Shown here: positions 1 to 8,615 of the stretch, in pieces
How the letters are laid out: every line of letters starts with the position of its first letter
How positions within the stretch are numbered: the first letter of the stretch is position 1
From: Planctomycetota bacterium
GTDB taxonomy: Bacteria > Planctomycetota > Phycisphaerae > Tepidisphaerales > Tepidisphaeraceae
Assembly (NCBI GenBank): GCA_023417885.1
Contig: JAEZED010000200.1
Location: 1 to 43,949, forward strand
Direction of reading: 5' to 3'
Length of the DNA: 43,949 nt
Program-made: the position numbers and the translations under genes
The notes under the pieces: generated by a model
Database searches by the model: none
What the model saw: the letters and a program-made list of their open reading frames with translations, nothing else
Told to the model about the DNA's origin: nothing

Positions 1-825
1 CTGTTCGGCTACGACATCGTCGGGAGGCTGGGTGAGGGCGCCGGGAGCACGGTCTACGAGGTGTCCGATCGCAACACCGGCCGTCACTATGCGCTCAAAC
101 ACGTCGTGGTCCGCGATGCCAAGCACCTGCGGTTCGTCGAGCAGCTCGAGCGGGAGCACGAGGTGGGGCAGGCGGTCCGGCACGAGAACCTTCGTCAGCC
201 GCTGACGATCCACTACCGCCGGACACTCCTTCGCCGCGTGACGGAGGCGGGGCTGCTCATGGAGCTCGTGGAGGGGTGGCCGATCTCGGTGCCGACCACC
301 CCCGTGAGCCAGGCGCTGACCTACCTGGTCCGGATCAGCCGGACGCTGGAGGCCTTTCACCGCGCCGGCTACGTGCATTGCGACCTCAAGCCGCAGAACC
401 TGCTCGTGGATCGTGAGCTGCGCGTCAAGCTGATCGACCTCGGCCAGGCCTGCCGCACCGGCACCGTCAAGCAGCGCGTCCAAGGTACGCCCGACTTCAT
501 CTCGCCCGAACAGGTCAAGTGCCGCGAAGTGACGCCGCGAACGGACGTCTACAATCTCGGCGCCACCGCCTACTGCATGCTGACCGCCCGGAAGATCCCC
601 ACGCTCTTCACCATGAAGAAGGGGAAGAACAGCTTCCTGCTGGATGACCGGATCGCACCTCCGGCGGAGCTTGTGCCGGAGATCCCGCCGCTGCTTTCGA
701 AGCTCGTCATGGAGTGCATCGCCCTCAAGCCGGACCAGCGCCCCGAGATGGCGGACGTGACGCGCCGGCTCGAGGCGATTCGCTACACGATGAGCCGCTC
801 CGCCTCCGCCCGAGGCTCCAAGTAA
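1..825 (+). CDS. Serine/threonine protein kinase, 5'-truncated by window edge
   Basis: The frame is open from base 1, so the gene begins before the window. A Hanks-type kinase domain is visible in order: glycine-rich loop GEGAGSTV (from about base 34), an ALKHV lysine strand, the catalytic loop VHCDLKPQN (about 385-410), IDLG in the metal-binding position, GTPDFISPEQ at the activation/APE segment, and a C-lobe ending about 20 residues before the stop. The catalytic Asp, Asn and Lys are present, so it is probably active. The Arg before the catalytic Asp is replaced by Cys (a non-RD kinase) and DFG reads DLG. No transmembrane or sensor domain follows; any such part lies upstream. It likely phosphorylates Ser/Thr of cytoplasmic partners, substrate unknown. 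Confidence 0.93.
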   Translation: MFGYDIVGRLGEGAGSTVYEVSDRNTGRHYALKHVVVRDAKHLRFVEQLEREHEVGQAVRHENLRQPLTIHYRRTLLRRVTEAGLLMELVEGWPISVPTTPVSQALTYLVRISRTLEAFHRAGYVHCDLKPQNLLVDRELRVKLIDLGQACRTGTVKQRVQGTPDFISPEQVKCREVTPRTDVYNLGATAYCMLTARKIPTLFTMKKGKNSFLLDDRIAPPAELVPEIPPLLSKLVMECIALKPDQRPEMADVTRRLEAIRYTMSRSASARGSK

Positions 826-843
826 GCCTGCCAATCCCCTGCA

Positions 844-872
844 GCGGCCCGCTTTCCGAGGGGGCGGGCCGC
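844..872. terminator. Perfect 9-bp hairpin after the kinase gene
   Basis: GCGGCCCGC (844-852) and GCGGGCCGC (864-872) are exact reverse complements around an 11-base loop, 18 bases after the kinase stop. There is only a TT after the stem, so this is a candidate terminator with a weak U-tract. It lies between convergent genes and could act on both. Confidence 0.5.
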
Positions 873-1031
873 TTGCCTGCGCTCATGCCGGCAGCAATGG
901 CCATGCGATCAGCCACGCGACAGTGAGCAAGGCCCAGACCCAGCCCCAAACCCACCCCCAGCAGAAACATCTCTCAGCCATCGGACGACGCTGTCCACGG
1001 ATGGCGTCGGAGCAAGTGGCGCTCCGCCCGT

Positions 1032-2306
1032 CTACCCGAAACGGCGGATCGCGAAGGGGGCCGGGTCCACGTGCGGCTTCTCGCCGGTGATCATCTCCGT
1101 GATCAGCTTGCCGGTGGCGGGGGCGAGCGTGAGGCCAAGCATGCTGTGGCCGGCGGCAATCCATGCGTTCTCGAAGCGTGGCGAGCGATCGATGATCGGC
1201 CGACTGTCGTAGGTCATGGGGCGCCAGCCGTACCACTCCTCCTCGACCGTGGCGAGGTCGGCGGGGTCCTGGAAGTAGAGGTCGGCGCCGCGCTTCAGGG
1301 CGGAGATGCGCTTCGGGTTCAGGCTGGTGTCGTAGCCGGAGAACTCCATGGTCGAGCCAATGCGGTAGCCGCTCTTCATCGGTGTGATCGCGACCTTGTG
1401 CTCCTGGAAGATCATCGGCCGCACCGGGCAGCGCTCCGGTCGCCTCATCGTCAGCGAATATCCCTTTCCCGGCTGGATGGGGATCCGCCCGCCAAGCTCC
1501 CGCGCGAACTGGGGCGCCCAGGCACCCGTCGCAACCACGAACTCGTCCCCTTCCACCTCGCCCTGGCTCGTCCGGGCGGCGGCGGCGCGACCGTTTCGTG
1601 CCGCGAAGCCTTCCACCTTCACCCCCTCCCGGATCTCGACGCCCATCGCCTCGAGCACCTGCCGCCAGCCGCTCATGAGCTTGTCCGGCCGGACGTGCCA
1701 GTCCTGCTCGTAAAGCCAGCCGCCCGCGAGGTCGTCGCGCAGGGCCGGCTCCATCTCGGCGAGCTGCCGGCCGTCGTAGCGCGTGCCGGGCGTGTCCAGC
1801 TCCTCGCGCATGATCCGGTCGGTCGGGTCATAAGCCGCCATCGCCTCGGGGGTGCGGTAGATGAACCAGCAGCCGACCTTTTCCCACTCGGCGTCGATCG
1901 GCTCCTGCGTCAGCAACTGCTCGTAAAGCTCGGCCGTGCTCCGGAGAATCGGCGCCAGCCCCTTGGCCGACTCCATCATCGCGTTGTGATTGGCCCGTCG
2001 CGCGAAGTTGACCATCCACGACCAGAGCGTGAAGTTCAGGCTCGGGCGCACGTAGAGGGGCGAGTCGCCCTTGAGCATCCACTTGAGGGTCTTGAGGACG
2101 ACCCCCGGCTCCGCCAGCGGCATCACGTGGCTCGGCGAGATGTACCCGCAGTTGCCGTGCGAGCAGCCGGAGGCGAAACGGTTCTGCTCGAGGATCGTCG
2201 CGCGCCAACCGGCGCAGGCAAGGTAGTAGGCGCAGGCCGCCCCGATCACGCCTCCGCCGACGATGATCGCATGTCGCCCGGCCCCGTTCTGACTCAAGTC
2301 CGCCAT
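1032..2306 (-). CDS. FAD-dependent oxidoreductase, D-amino-acid dehydrogenase (DadA) family
   Basis: The protein has about 424 residues. The N-terminus carries a dinucleotide-binding fold (AIIVGGGVIGAACAYYLA) followed by an acidic LEQ end of strand 2, as in the DAO/DadA superfamily. The middle holds the substrate domain, and the C-terminus has the second FAD contact (AAGHSMLGLTLAPATGK). Family members oxidatively deaminate D-amino acids or related amines, passing electrons to FAD and, in DadA, to the respiratory chain. The exact substrate cannot be read; glycine oxidase (ThiO) is a relative, which matters because thiS and thiG lie 15 kb away. Start choice: the ATG at 2306 has TATGAT exactly 7 bases upstream and no Shine-Dalgarno sequence. 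A GTG at 2330 overlapping the upstream gene's stop is the alternative. Confidence 0.88.
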   Translation of the reverse strand: MADLSQNGAGRHAIIVGGGVIGAACAYYLACAGWRATILEQNRFASGCSHGNCGYISPSHVMPLAEPGVVLKTLKWMLKGDSPLYVRPSLNFTLWSWMVNFARRANHNAMMESAKGLAPILRSTAELYEQLLTQEPIDAEWEKVGCWFIYRTPEAMAAYDPTDRIMREELDTPGTRYDGRQLAEMEPALRDDLAGGWLYEQDWHVRPDKLMSGWRQVLEAMGVEIREGVKVEGFAARNGRAAAARTSQGEVEGDEFVVATGAWAPQFARELGGRIPIQPGKGYSLTMRRPERCPVRPMIFQEHKVAITPMKSGYRIGSTMEFSGYDTSLNPKRISALKRGADLYFQDPADLATVEEEWYGWRPMTYDSRPIIDRSPRFENAWIAAGHSMLGLTLAPATGKLITEMITGEKPHVDPAPFAIRRFG

Positions 2307-2313
2307 AGGACGG

Positions 2314-2319
2314 ATCATA
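2314..2319 (-). promoter_or_regulatory. -10 element TATGAT, 7 bases before the dadA-like start
   Basis: On the minus strand TATGAT (5 of 6 to TATAAT) is separated from ATG 2306 by CCGTCCT. The spacing places the transcription start at or next to the A of the ATG, predicting a leaderless message. No clear -35 is visible. Confidence 0.45.
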
Positions 2320-2326
2320 TGGGGGT

Positions 2327-3162
2327 TCACCGGCGCTGCGGCGGCTCGGCAGGCTGTGTCGTCGGCCGCGTTGCGGCGGGAGTGGGGGGCTGGTAGGGCC
2401 CCGAGGCGGACATCGGCTTCGTGCGCCCCGTCAATCCGTCAATGAAGTCCGCGCGGGCCGTCTCGTACGGCGGCTGGTCGACGTAGAAAGCGAACGTCCC
2501 ATGCCCGCCGCCGGCGGAGTAGTAGTCGAGATGGAACAGGCGCTCGTCAGGCTTGATGTCGCCGATCTCGCGCGACATGGCGGTGGTCGCCTCGTAGCTG
2601 CCGATGGACCACCTGTCCGCGATCTCGCCGGCGTCGTGAGCACGTAGAAGCTCCACCGCGCGGCACGCTCCCCCTCGAGATCGAATCGCTCGTACGTCAT
2701 GACCTTCCGGCCTTCGACCTCCAACTGCTCGCGGCAGAAGTACGGCTCCTCCACCTTTCCCTGATCATGCAGCGCGTAAAGCCGCGCGATCGCCTCATCG
2801 CGCTCCCGGGGACGGTCTAGCGCCTCTAGGCACTGCACCTGCTTCGACACCGCCCGCCAGTCGTCCGGCTCGATCCGCGAGACCTCCCGCCAGGCGGCGA
2901 GCGACTGCTCGTGCTGCCCGAGATTCTGCCGCACCTGTCCGAGGTTCTGCCAGACGACAGGATGATCCGGCAGGATCGCGGCGACCCGCTCGAACAACTC
3001 CGCGGCGCGCTCGAGGTTCGTTGCATCGATCGCCTCCAGGGCCTCGGCCCAGAGCGCCTCCGCCTGGTCGAGCTGCTGCGTCGTCGGACGGGTCGCCGGC
3101 GGCGGCTCCGCGGGGGCAATCGTTCCAATTGCGAGCAGGAGGCTGGTGAGCAGGGTGACCAT
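2327..3162 (-). pseudogene. Secreted TPR-repeat protein, interrupted by one frameshift
   Basis: The start ATG 3162 begins a signal peptide (MVTLLTSLLLAIGTIAPAEP), followed by the tract PPPATRPTTQ. Two to three TPR motifs follow at roughly residues 35-135 (for example LFERVAAILPDHPVVWQNLG). Coding sense then moves to another frame: frame 1 reads ARWSFYVLT and then nonsense, while the sensible continuation DAGEIADRWSIGSYEATT lies in the next frame down to the stop at 2327. Adding one base near 2635-2637 would restore about 278 residues. The C-terminal part (IGDIKPDERLFHLDYY) resembles no family I can name, and the protein ends in ATRPTTQPAEPP. The TPRs suggest protein-protein contacts outside the cytoplasm. 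A sequencing or assembly error is as likely as true inactivation. Confidence 0.75.
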
Positions 3163-3200
3163 CCGCACATCTTCCCTGAACACGCAGGAGAAGCCAACGC

Positions 3201-3229
3201 TTGCGCCTTCACGGGCTTGCGTTTAAGAT
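3201..3229 (+). promoter_or_regulatory. Candidate sigma-70 promoter of xylA, leaderless
   Basis: TTGCGC (3201-3206), a 17-base spacer and TAAGAT (3224-3229) lie exactly 7 bases before the xylA ATG. There is no Shine-Dalgarno sequence in the 7 bases, so transcription would begin at the start codon. Confidence 0.55.
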
Positions 3230-3236
3230 CTGTGCC

Positions 3237-4409
3237 ATGCCCGCGGACCCGTACGCCCCCGATCAGAAGATGAAGTTCACGTTCGGTCTGTGGACTGTCG
3301 GCAACCCCGGCCGCGATCCCTTCGGTGGGCCGACGCGCGAGGCGATCTCTGCGGCGCGGATCTGCGACCTGCTGGGCGAGGCGGGGGCGTACGGCGTGAA
3401 CTTCCATGACAACGACCTGATCCCGATCGACGCCACGCCCCAGGAGGCGGAGGGGATCAAGCGGGATTTCCGCAAGGCGCTGAAGGACAACGGACTGAAG
3501 GTGCCGATGGCGACGACGAACCTCTTCGCCGACCCGGTCTTCAAGGATGGCGCCTTCACGAGCAACGATGCGCGCGTGCGGGCCTTCGCTATCCAGAAGG
3601 CGATGCGGGCGATGGACCTCGGTGCGGAGTTCGGGGCGAAGATCTACGTCTTCTGGGGCGGCCGGGAGGGTGCGGAGACCGACGCCGTCCGCGACCCGAC
3701 CGACGCGATCAAGCGCTTTCGCGAGGCGATCAACTTCCTCTGCGAGTACAGCATCAGCCAGGGCTACGGCTACCGCTTCGCCTTCGAAGCCAAGCCGAAC
3801 GAGCCGCGCGGGCACATCTACTTCGCCGTCACCGGCAGCTATCTCGGCCTCATCCCCACGCTCGACCACCCGGAGATGTGCGGCGTGAACCCGGAGGTAG
3901 CGCACGAGCACATGGCGGGGTTGAACTTCGTCCACCAGGTCGCCGCCGCCATCGAGGCAGGCAAGCTGTTTCACATCGACCTGAACGACCAGGAGTTCGG
4001 GCGCTACGACCAGGACTTCCGCTTCGGCAGCGTCAACTACAAGCACGCCTTCTTCCTCGTGAAACTCCTGGAGGATCACCGGTACAACGGGCCGCGGCAC
4101 TTCGACTCCCATCCCTTCCGCCAGTCGGGCCCGAAGGACGTGCTGGAGTTCGCGAAGGGGTCGATGCGAACCTACATGATCCTCGCCGAGAAGGCCCGCC
4201 GCTGGAACGCCGACGCCGAGATCCAGGGCATTCTCCGGGAGATGAACGTCCGCGACGCAAAGCTCGAGACGCTGTCGCGGAAGTTCACGGCCGACAACGC
4301 GAAGACGCTTCTCGCTCACGGGTTCGACCGTAGCAAGCTCGGAGCGGTCGACCTTCCCTATGAACGGCTGGACCAGCTCACGACGGAAGTCCTCCTGGGT
4401 GTTCGATAG
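3237..4409 (+). CDS. xylA: Xylose isomerase
   Basis: This 390-residue protein matches class I (actinobacterial-type) xylose isomerases in length and motifs. It interconverts D-xylose and D-xylulose (and glucose and fructose) in the cytoplasm, using two divalent metal ions. Visible hallmarks are FTFGLWTVGNPGRDPFG at the N-terminus, VNFHDNDLIP with the catalytic-base His, KVPMATTNLF, the FEAKPNEPRGHIY metal-ligand segment, HIDLNDQ and HFDSHPFRQSG. The start at 3237 is set by the TAAGAT -10 element 7 bases upstream; a start at 3201 would fall inside the -35. No xylulokinase or xylose transporter is adjacent, so the gene is not in a xylose operon here. Confidence 0.97.
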   Translation: MPADPYAPDQKMKFTFGLWTVGNPGRDPFGGPTREAISAARICDLLGEAGAYGVNFHDNDLIPIDATPQEAEGIKRDFRKALKDNGLKVPMATTNLFADPVFKDGAFTSNDARVRAFAIQKAMRAMDLGAEFGAKIYVFWGGREGAETDAVRDPTDAIKRFREAINFLCEYSISQGYGYRFAFEAKPNEPRGHIYFAVTGSYLGLIPTLDHPEMCGVNPEVAHEHMAGLNFVHQVAAAIEAGKLFHIDLNDQEFGRYDQDFRFGSVNYKHAFFLVKLLEDHRYNGPRHFDSHPFRQSGPKDVLEFAKGSMRTYMILAEKARRWNADAEIQGILREMNVRDAKLETLSRKFTADNAKTLLAHGFDRSKLGAVDLPYERLDQLTTEVLLGVR

Positions 4410-4484
4410 CGGAGCGTCGTGGTACGCGGTTTTCGGGCGATCGACGATTGCGGCGCACCGGCCGTGGCGGCATTATCTGCCGCC

Positions 4485-5417
4485 ATGGACTGGCTCGCAT
4501 CGCTGACGATTGATCTGCCCGGGCTGCTCGCCGCGACGGAGGGGGCACGCGGGATCGACTCGTTATGGAGCGGGGAGGCGCTGGTCGCCTTCCTCACGCT
4601 CGCCGCCCTGGAGATCGTCCTGGGGATCGACAACATCGTTTTCATCGCCATCCTGGCCGCCAAGCTGCCGCAGGCGCAGCAGGGCCGCGCACGCACGATT
4701 GGCCTGACACTGGCGATGGTCACGCGCATCCTGCTTCTGCTCGCCATCGGCTGGATCATGGGGCTGACCGCCACGCTGTTCTCCCTCCCCTTCATGGGAG
4801 ACGCGGGAGACATCAGCGGGCGCGACCTGATCCTCTTCATCGGCGGGCTCTTCCTCGTGGGCAAGGCCACGTACGAGATTCACGACAAGCTGGAGGGGGG
4901 CGGCCACGGCGAAGCGGGCGCGGCGAAGGCGGCGGCTTCCTTCGGCGTCGTCATCTTCCAGATCCTGCTGCTGGACATCGTCTTCTCGCTCGACAGCGTG
5001 ATCACGGCGGTCGGCATGGTGCAGACGTCGGAGCAGAACCAGTGGGTGGGCCTCACGATCATGATCGCGGCGGTGGTCGTGGCCATCGGGGTGATGCTGG
5101 CGTTCGCGGGCGTTATCAGCCGTTTCGTGGATCGGCATCCGACGGTGAAGATGCTTGCCCTCTCGTTCCTGATCCTGATCGGGGTGGTGCTCGTGAGCGA
5201 GGCGTTCAACGTGCACGTGCCCAAGGGTTACATCTACTTCTCGATGGCCTTCGCCCTCGGCGTGGAGCTGCTCAACCTCCGCATCAGGAAGGTGAGCAAG
5301 CCGGTGACGCTCCAGCAGAGTTATGTGCAGAGCGACACGGCGAGCGGCTACGGCGACGTGGCGGACACCCCGGCGCTGCGGGTGCCGCTGGCCCGGCGGG
5401 GGGGAAGCGGCGACTGA
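4485..5417 (+). CDS. TerC-family integral membrane protein
   Basis: The protein has 310 residues with about seven to eight hydrophobic helices. Two conserved acidic helices define the family: EIVLGIDNIVFIAILA near residue 45 and LLDIVFSLDSVITAVGM near residue 165, both with the NxxD/DS-type acidic residues that bind cations within the membrane. TerC/Alx/YkoY-type proteins export Mn2+ or support metallation of exported proteins. The start ATG 4485 (MDWLASL) is chosen because the upstream extension is not membrane-like. It has a TTATCT hexamer 6 bases upstream. The gene lies 75 bases after xylA with no functional link evident. Confidence 0.92.
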   Translation: MDWLASLTIDLPGLLAATEGARGIDSLWSGEALVAFLTLAALEIVLGIDNIVFIAILAAKLPQAQQGRARTIGLTLAMVTRILLLLAIGWIMGLTATLFSLPFMGDAGDISGRDLILFIGGLFLVGKATYEIHDKLEGGGHGEAGAAKAAASFGVVIFQILLLDIVFSLDSVITAVGMVQTSEQNQWVGLTIMIAAVVVAIGVMLAFAGVISRFVDRHPTVKMLALSFLILIGVVLVSEAFNVHVPKGYIYFSMAFALGVELLNLRIRKVSKPVTLQQSYVQSDTASGYGDVADTPALRVPLARRGGSGD

Positions 5418-5526
5418 CCGAGCCCTCCAGCGAGCGGGCCCAGCGCATGTTTGAGCCACCGGACAGGCGGTGCCGGGGTGTCGGCTTCTGCCGGCTGATC
5501 CGGGCGCGTGCGAGAATCGGCCGCTT

Positions 5527-5555
5527 TTGCGTCGGCGGGGCCGGATCGCTAGCAT
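5527..5555 (+). promoter_or_regulatory. Candidate sigma-70 promoter of guaA, leaderless
   Basis: TTGCGT (5527-5532), a 17-base spacer and TAGCAT (5550-5555) end 6 bases before the guaA ATG. No ribosome-binding site fits in between. Confidence 0.5.
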
Positions 5556-5561
5556 TATCCA

Positions 5562-7172
5562 ATGACGCAGGTTGTTCCCCAGGCATCCCAGGAATCCCAG
5601 GCAGACGCCGGCCCGCCGGCGATCTCGGCGCAGGCTGAGGTCGTCCCCGTCCTCGACTTCGGCAGCCAGTACACCCAACTCATCTGCCGGCGCGTCCGGG
5701 AGGCGGGGGTCTACTCGGAGATGCTTGCGCCGGATGTGAGCATCGAGGAGCTGCGCAAGCTGAACCCGAGGGGGATCATCCTGTCAGGCGGCCCCAGCAG
5801 CGTCTACGAGCAGGGCGCTCCGCGGTGCGACCCGCGGCTCTTCGAGCTGGGCGTGCCGGTGCTCGGCATCTGCTACGGGCTCCAGCTCGGGGCGCAGCTT
5901 CTCGGGGCGGAAGTGAAGCCGGCCGAGGCGCGGGAGTATGGCCGGACGCGCCTGCACGTGGAGGCGGCGGACGACCCGCTCCTCAAGGATCTTCCGCGCG
6001 ACACGACGGTCTGGATGAGTCACGGCGACCAGGTGCGCGAGCTTCCGCCGGAGTTCGTGCCGCTCGCCAGCACGCCCACCTGCCCCTACGCGGCGGCGAA
6101 GCATCGGTCGGTGGCGTTTTATGGTGTGCAGTTTCACCCGGAGGTGACGCACACCCCGCGGGGGGAGACCATTTTCTCCAACTTCCTCTACGGCATCTGC
6201 GGGTGCGAGGGGAAGTGGAGCATGGGAGACTTCGTCGAGCAGACGGTCGCCCGCATCCGCGCCCAGGTCACCGACGGCCGCGTGATCTGCGGCCTCTCGG
6301 GCGGGGTCGACTCCAGCGTCACGGCGGCGCTGCTGAACAAGGCGATCGGTGATCGCCTAACGTGCATCTTTGTAGACAACGGACTCCTGCGCAAGAACGA
6401 GCGCGGCCTCGTGGAGACGACCTTCCGCGACCACTTCCACATCGACCTGCGCGTCCACGACGCCTCCCGGCAGTTCCTGGATGCCCTGAAGGACGTACGC
6501 GACCCGCAGGAAAAGCGCCGGATCATCGGGCGGGAGTTCATCGAGGCTTTCAAGCGGGAGGCCGCCAACATCCCTGACGCGCAATACCTCGCCCAGGGCA
6601 CGCTGTACCCGGACGTGATCGAATCGGGCCACAGCAAGGCGGGCACTGCGGCGAACATCAAGCTCCACCACAATGTCGGCGGCCTGCCGGAGCAGCTTGG
6701 ATTCGAGCTGGTCGAGCCGCTGCGCGAGCTGTTCAAGGACGAGGTGCGGGCGGTGGGGGAGGTGCTGGGCTTGCCGGAGAAGCTGGTCTGGCGTCACCCC
6801 TTCCCGGGCCCGGGCCTCGCGGTGCGCGTGATCGGCGACATCACCGACGAGCGCCTGAAGGTGCTGCGCGACGCCGACGAGATCGTGCTGGAGGAGCTGA
6901 TCTCCGCCAACCTGTACCGCAAGACGGCGCAGGTCTTTGCGGTGCTCCTGCCGCTGGGCAGCGTCGGCGTGATGGGCGACGGGCGCAGCTACGACAACAC
7001 GATCGCGATCCGCGCGGTGGAGAGCACCGACTTCATGACGGCCGACTGGTCGCGCCTGCCGTACGAGGTACTGGCGACGATGAGCAGCCGGATCATCAAC
7101 GAGGTGCGGGGCGTCAACCGCGTCGTGTACGACATCTCCAGCAAGCCGCCGGCGACGATCGAGTGGGAATGA
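5562..7172 (+). CDS. guaA: GMP synthase (glutamine-hydrolysing)
   Basis: This 536-residue enzyme converts XMP to GMP with glutamine and ATP, the last step of guanine nucleotide synthesis. Residues about 27-210 form the class I glutamine amidotransferase: VLDFGSQYTQLI, the nucleophile Cys104 in GICYGLQLG, and His192/Glu194 in FHPEVTHT. The ATP-pyrophosphatase domain starts near 240 with the P-loop SGGVDSS (246-252). The C-terminal dimerisation domain includes WRHPFPGPGLAVR and ends in the typical IEWE. The first 25 residues are a polar extension not needed by the family. The start is supported by the -10/-35 pair directly upstream. It has no co-directional partner; the next gene begins 77 bases on with its own -10. 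Confidence 0.98.
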   Translation: MTQVVPQASQESQADAGPPAISAQAEVVPVLDFGSQYTQLICRRVREAGVYSEMLAPDVSIEELRKLNPRGIILSGGPSSVYEQGAPRCDPRLFELGVPVLGICYGLQLGAQLLGAEVKPAEAREYGRTRLHVEAADDPLLKDLPRDTTVWMSHGDQVRELPPEFVPLASTPTCPYAAAKHRSVAFYGVQFHPEVTHTPRGETIFSNFLYGICGCEGKWSMGDFVEQTVARIRAQVTDGRVICGLSGGVDSSVTAALLNKAIGDRLTCIFVDNGLLRKNERGLVETTFRDHFHIDLRVHDASRQFLDALKDVRDPQEKRRIIGREFIEAFKREAANIPDAQYLAQGTLYPDVIESGHSKAGTAANIKLHHNVGGLPEQLGFELVEPLRELFKDEVRAVGEVLGLPEKLVWRHPFPGPGLAVRVIGDITDERLKVLRDADEIVLEELISANLYRKTAQVFAVLLPLGSVGVMGDGRSYDNTIAIRAVESTDFMTADWSRLPYEVLATMSSRIINEVRGVNRVVYDISSKPPATIEWE

Positions 7173-7249
7173 GGCCGGGCCGCCTCCGTTCCATCCCCTT
7201 GTCGAACCGACGCCCTGAAGAGTGGGGGCGGTGGCTCTATCCTTGCTGC

Positions 7250-8605
7250 ATGACGAAGCCGATTGCCTTGTTCGTTGGCGTGCTTCTTGCGCTTGCCGCA
7301 TCCACGGCCATGGCTTCGCTGCCGGGCGAGGTGATCGACTTCAGGGTCAAGGGGGGCTGGTGCTGGTTCCAGGATGAGCGGGCGATCGTCGATGACGGGA
7401 AGCTCATCTTCGGCTCCGTCGCCTCGCCGTCGGGGACCGTGAACGTCACCACGTACGACCTTGCCACCGGCGAGTCCACGACCGTCCCGCTGCACGAGCG
7501 ATTCCAGAGCGATGATCACGATGCTCCGGCCCTGCTGAAGCTGCCGGACGGCCGCTACCTCGCCGCGTGGGCCCCGCACGGCGGGCATGGCGGAGTGAAG
7601 GCGACGAACCTGATGCGCTGGCGCATCAGCGCCCGCCCGGGCGATTCCACGGAGTGGGGGCCGCTCCAGACGCTGCCCGTCGGCGCGAGCGTCAGCTACG
7701 CCAATCTCTACCGCCTCGCCGCGGAGGATGGGCGAATCTACAACTTCCACCGCGGCGTCGGGTTCGACCCGAACTATCTCGTTTCCGATGACGGCGGCGC
7801 GTCGTTCCGCTACGGCGGGCGCCTCTTCGACTGGCCCGCCACGCCCGGGCAGGGCGGCTCGGGCCGGCCCTACCCGCGCTATGCGTCGAATGGCGTTGAC
7901 ACGATCCACGTGATCGTGACGGAGGATCATCCGCGGAACTTTGACAACTCGATCTACCACGGCTTCATCCGCGGCGGGCAGGTGCACTCGTCGGACGGCG
8001 AGGTAATCGCCCCGCTCGCCACGAGCGACGAGACGACGCTGAAGCCAAGCGACCTGACGCTGGTTTACGAGGGATCTGCCGACAGCGTCGCCTGGACGAC
8101 GGACGTTCGCCTTGACGAGCAGGGGCATCCCTACATCGCCTTCTCGGTGCAGGTGGGAGACGCCGAGCACAAGGCCGATACCCGGGAAGGCGGGCAGGAT
8201 CTCCGCTACTACTACGGCCGGTTCGACGGCGAGGCATGGCACGTGCACGAGATGGCGCACGCCGGCTCGCGGCTCTATTCGCCGGAGGTGGACTACACCG
8301 GCCTCGTCGCGCTCCACCCTGCCGACCCGGATGTCGTCTACATCTCGACCAACGCCGACCCCGCGACCGGAGAGCCGCTGGTCAGCAGCGCCGACGGCGA
8401 GCGCCACTGGGAGATCTTCCGCGGCACCACCGGCGACGGCGGGCAGACGTGGGAATGGGAGGCAATTACGAGCGGTTCGACAGCGGACAACATCCGGCCG
8501 ATCGTCCGCCCGCTGGGCGATGGTCGCACCGTCATCCTCTGGCTCCGCGGCACGTACTCCAGCTACACGAAGTATGACCTGGACGTGGTGGGCCTGATTC
8601 GCTGA
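7250..8605 (+). CDS. Secreted BNR-4 repeat (six-bladed propeller) protein
   Basis: The 451-residue protein begins with a signal peptide (MTKPIALFVGVLLALAASTAMA, then SLPG). Its first mature motif, GGWCWFQDERAIV, is the signature opening of the BNR_4 family. Repeated strands such as VSDDGGASFRYGGR and Trp/Asp-rich turns suggest a beta-propeller. BNR_4 members include polysaccharide-acting proteins such as some ulvan and rhamnogalacturonan lyases, but no catalytic assignment can be made here. Location is periplasmic or extracellular. The start at 7250 was preferred to 7163 because it begins the signal peptide and has TATCCT 6 bases upstream. It converges with the next gene, with 10 bases between stops. 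Confidence 0.85.
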   Translation: MTKPIALFVGVLLALAASTAMASLPGEVIDFRVKGGWCWFQDERAIVDDGKLIFGSVASPSGTVNVTTYDLATGESTTVPLHERFQSDDHDAPALLKLPDGRYLAAWAPHGGHGGVKATNLMRWRISARPGDSTEWGPLQTLPVGASVSYANLYRLAAEDGRIYNFHRGVGFDPNYLVSDDGGASFRYGGRLFDWPATPGQGGSGRPYPRYASNGVDTIHVIVTEDHPRNFDNSIYHGFIRGGQVHSSDGEVIAPLATSDETTLKPSDLTLVYEGSADSVAWTTDVRLDEQGHPYIAFSVQVGDAEHKADTREGGQDLRYYYGRFDGEAWHVHEMAHAGSRLYSPEVDYTGLVALHPADPDVVYISTNADPATGEPLVSSADGERHWEIFRGTTGDGGQTWEWEAITSGSTADNIRPIVRPLGDGRTVILWLRGTYSSYTKYDLDVVGLIR

Positions 8606-8615
8606 GGCCGGATGT

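Noticed and set aside
2826..4319. 497-codon minus-strand frame across xylA and the TPR gene
   Set aside because: Antisense shadow; xylose isomerase motifs and its promoter lie on the plus strand.
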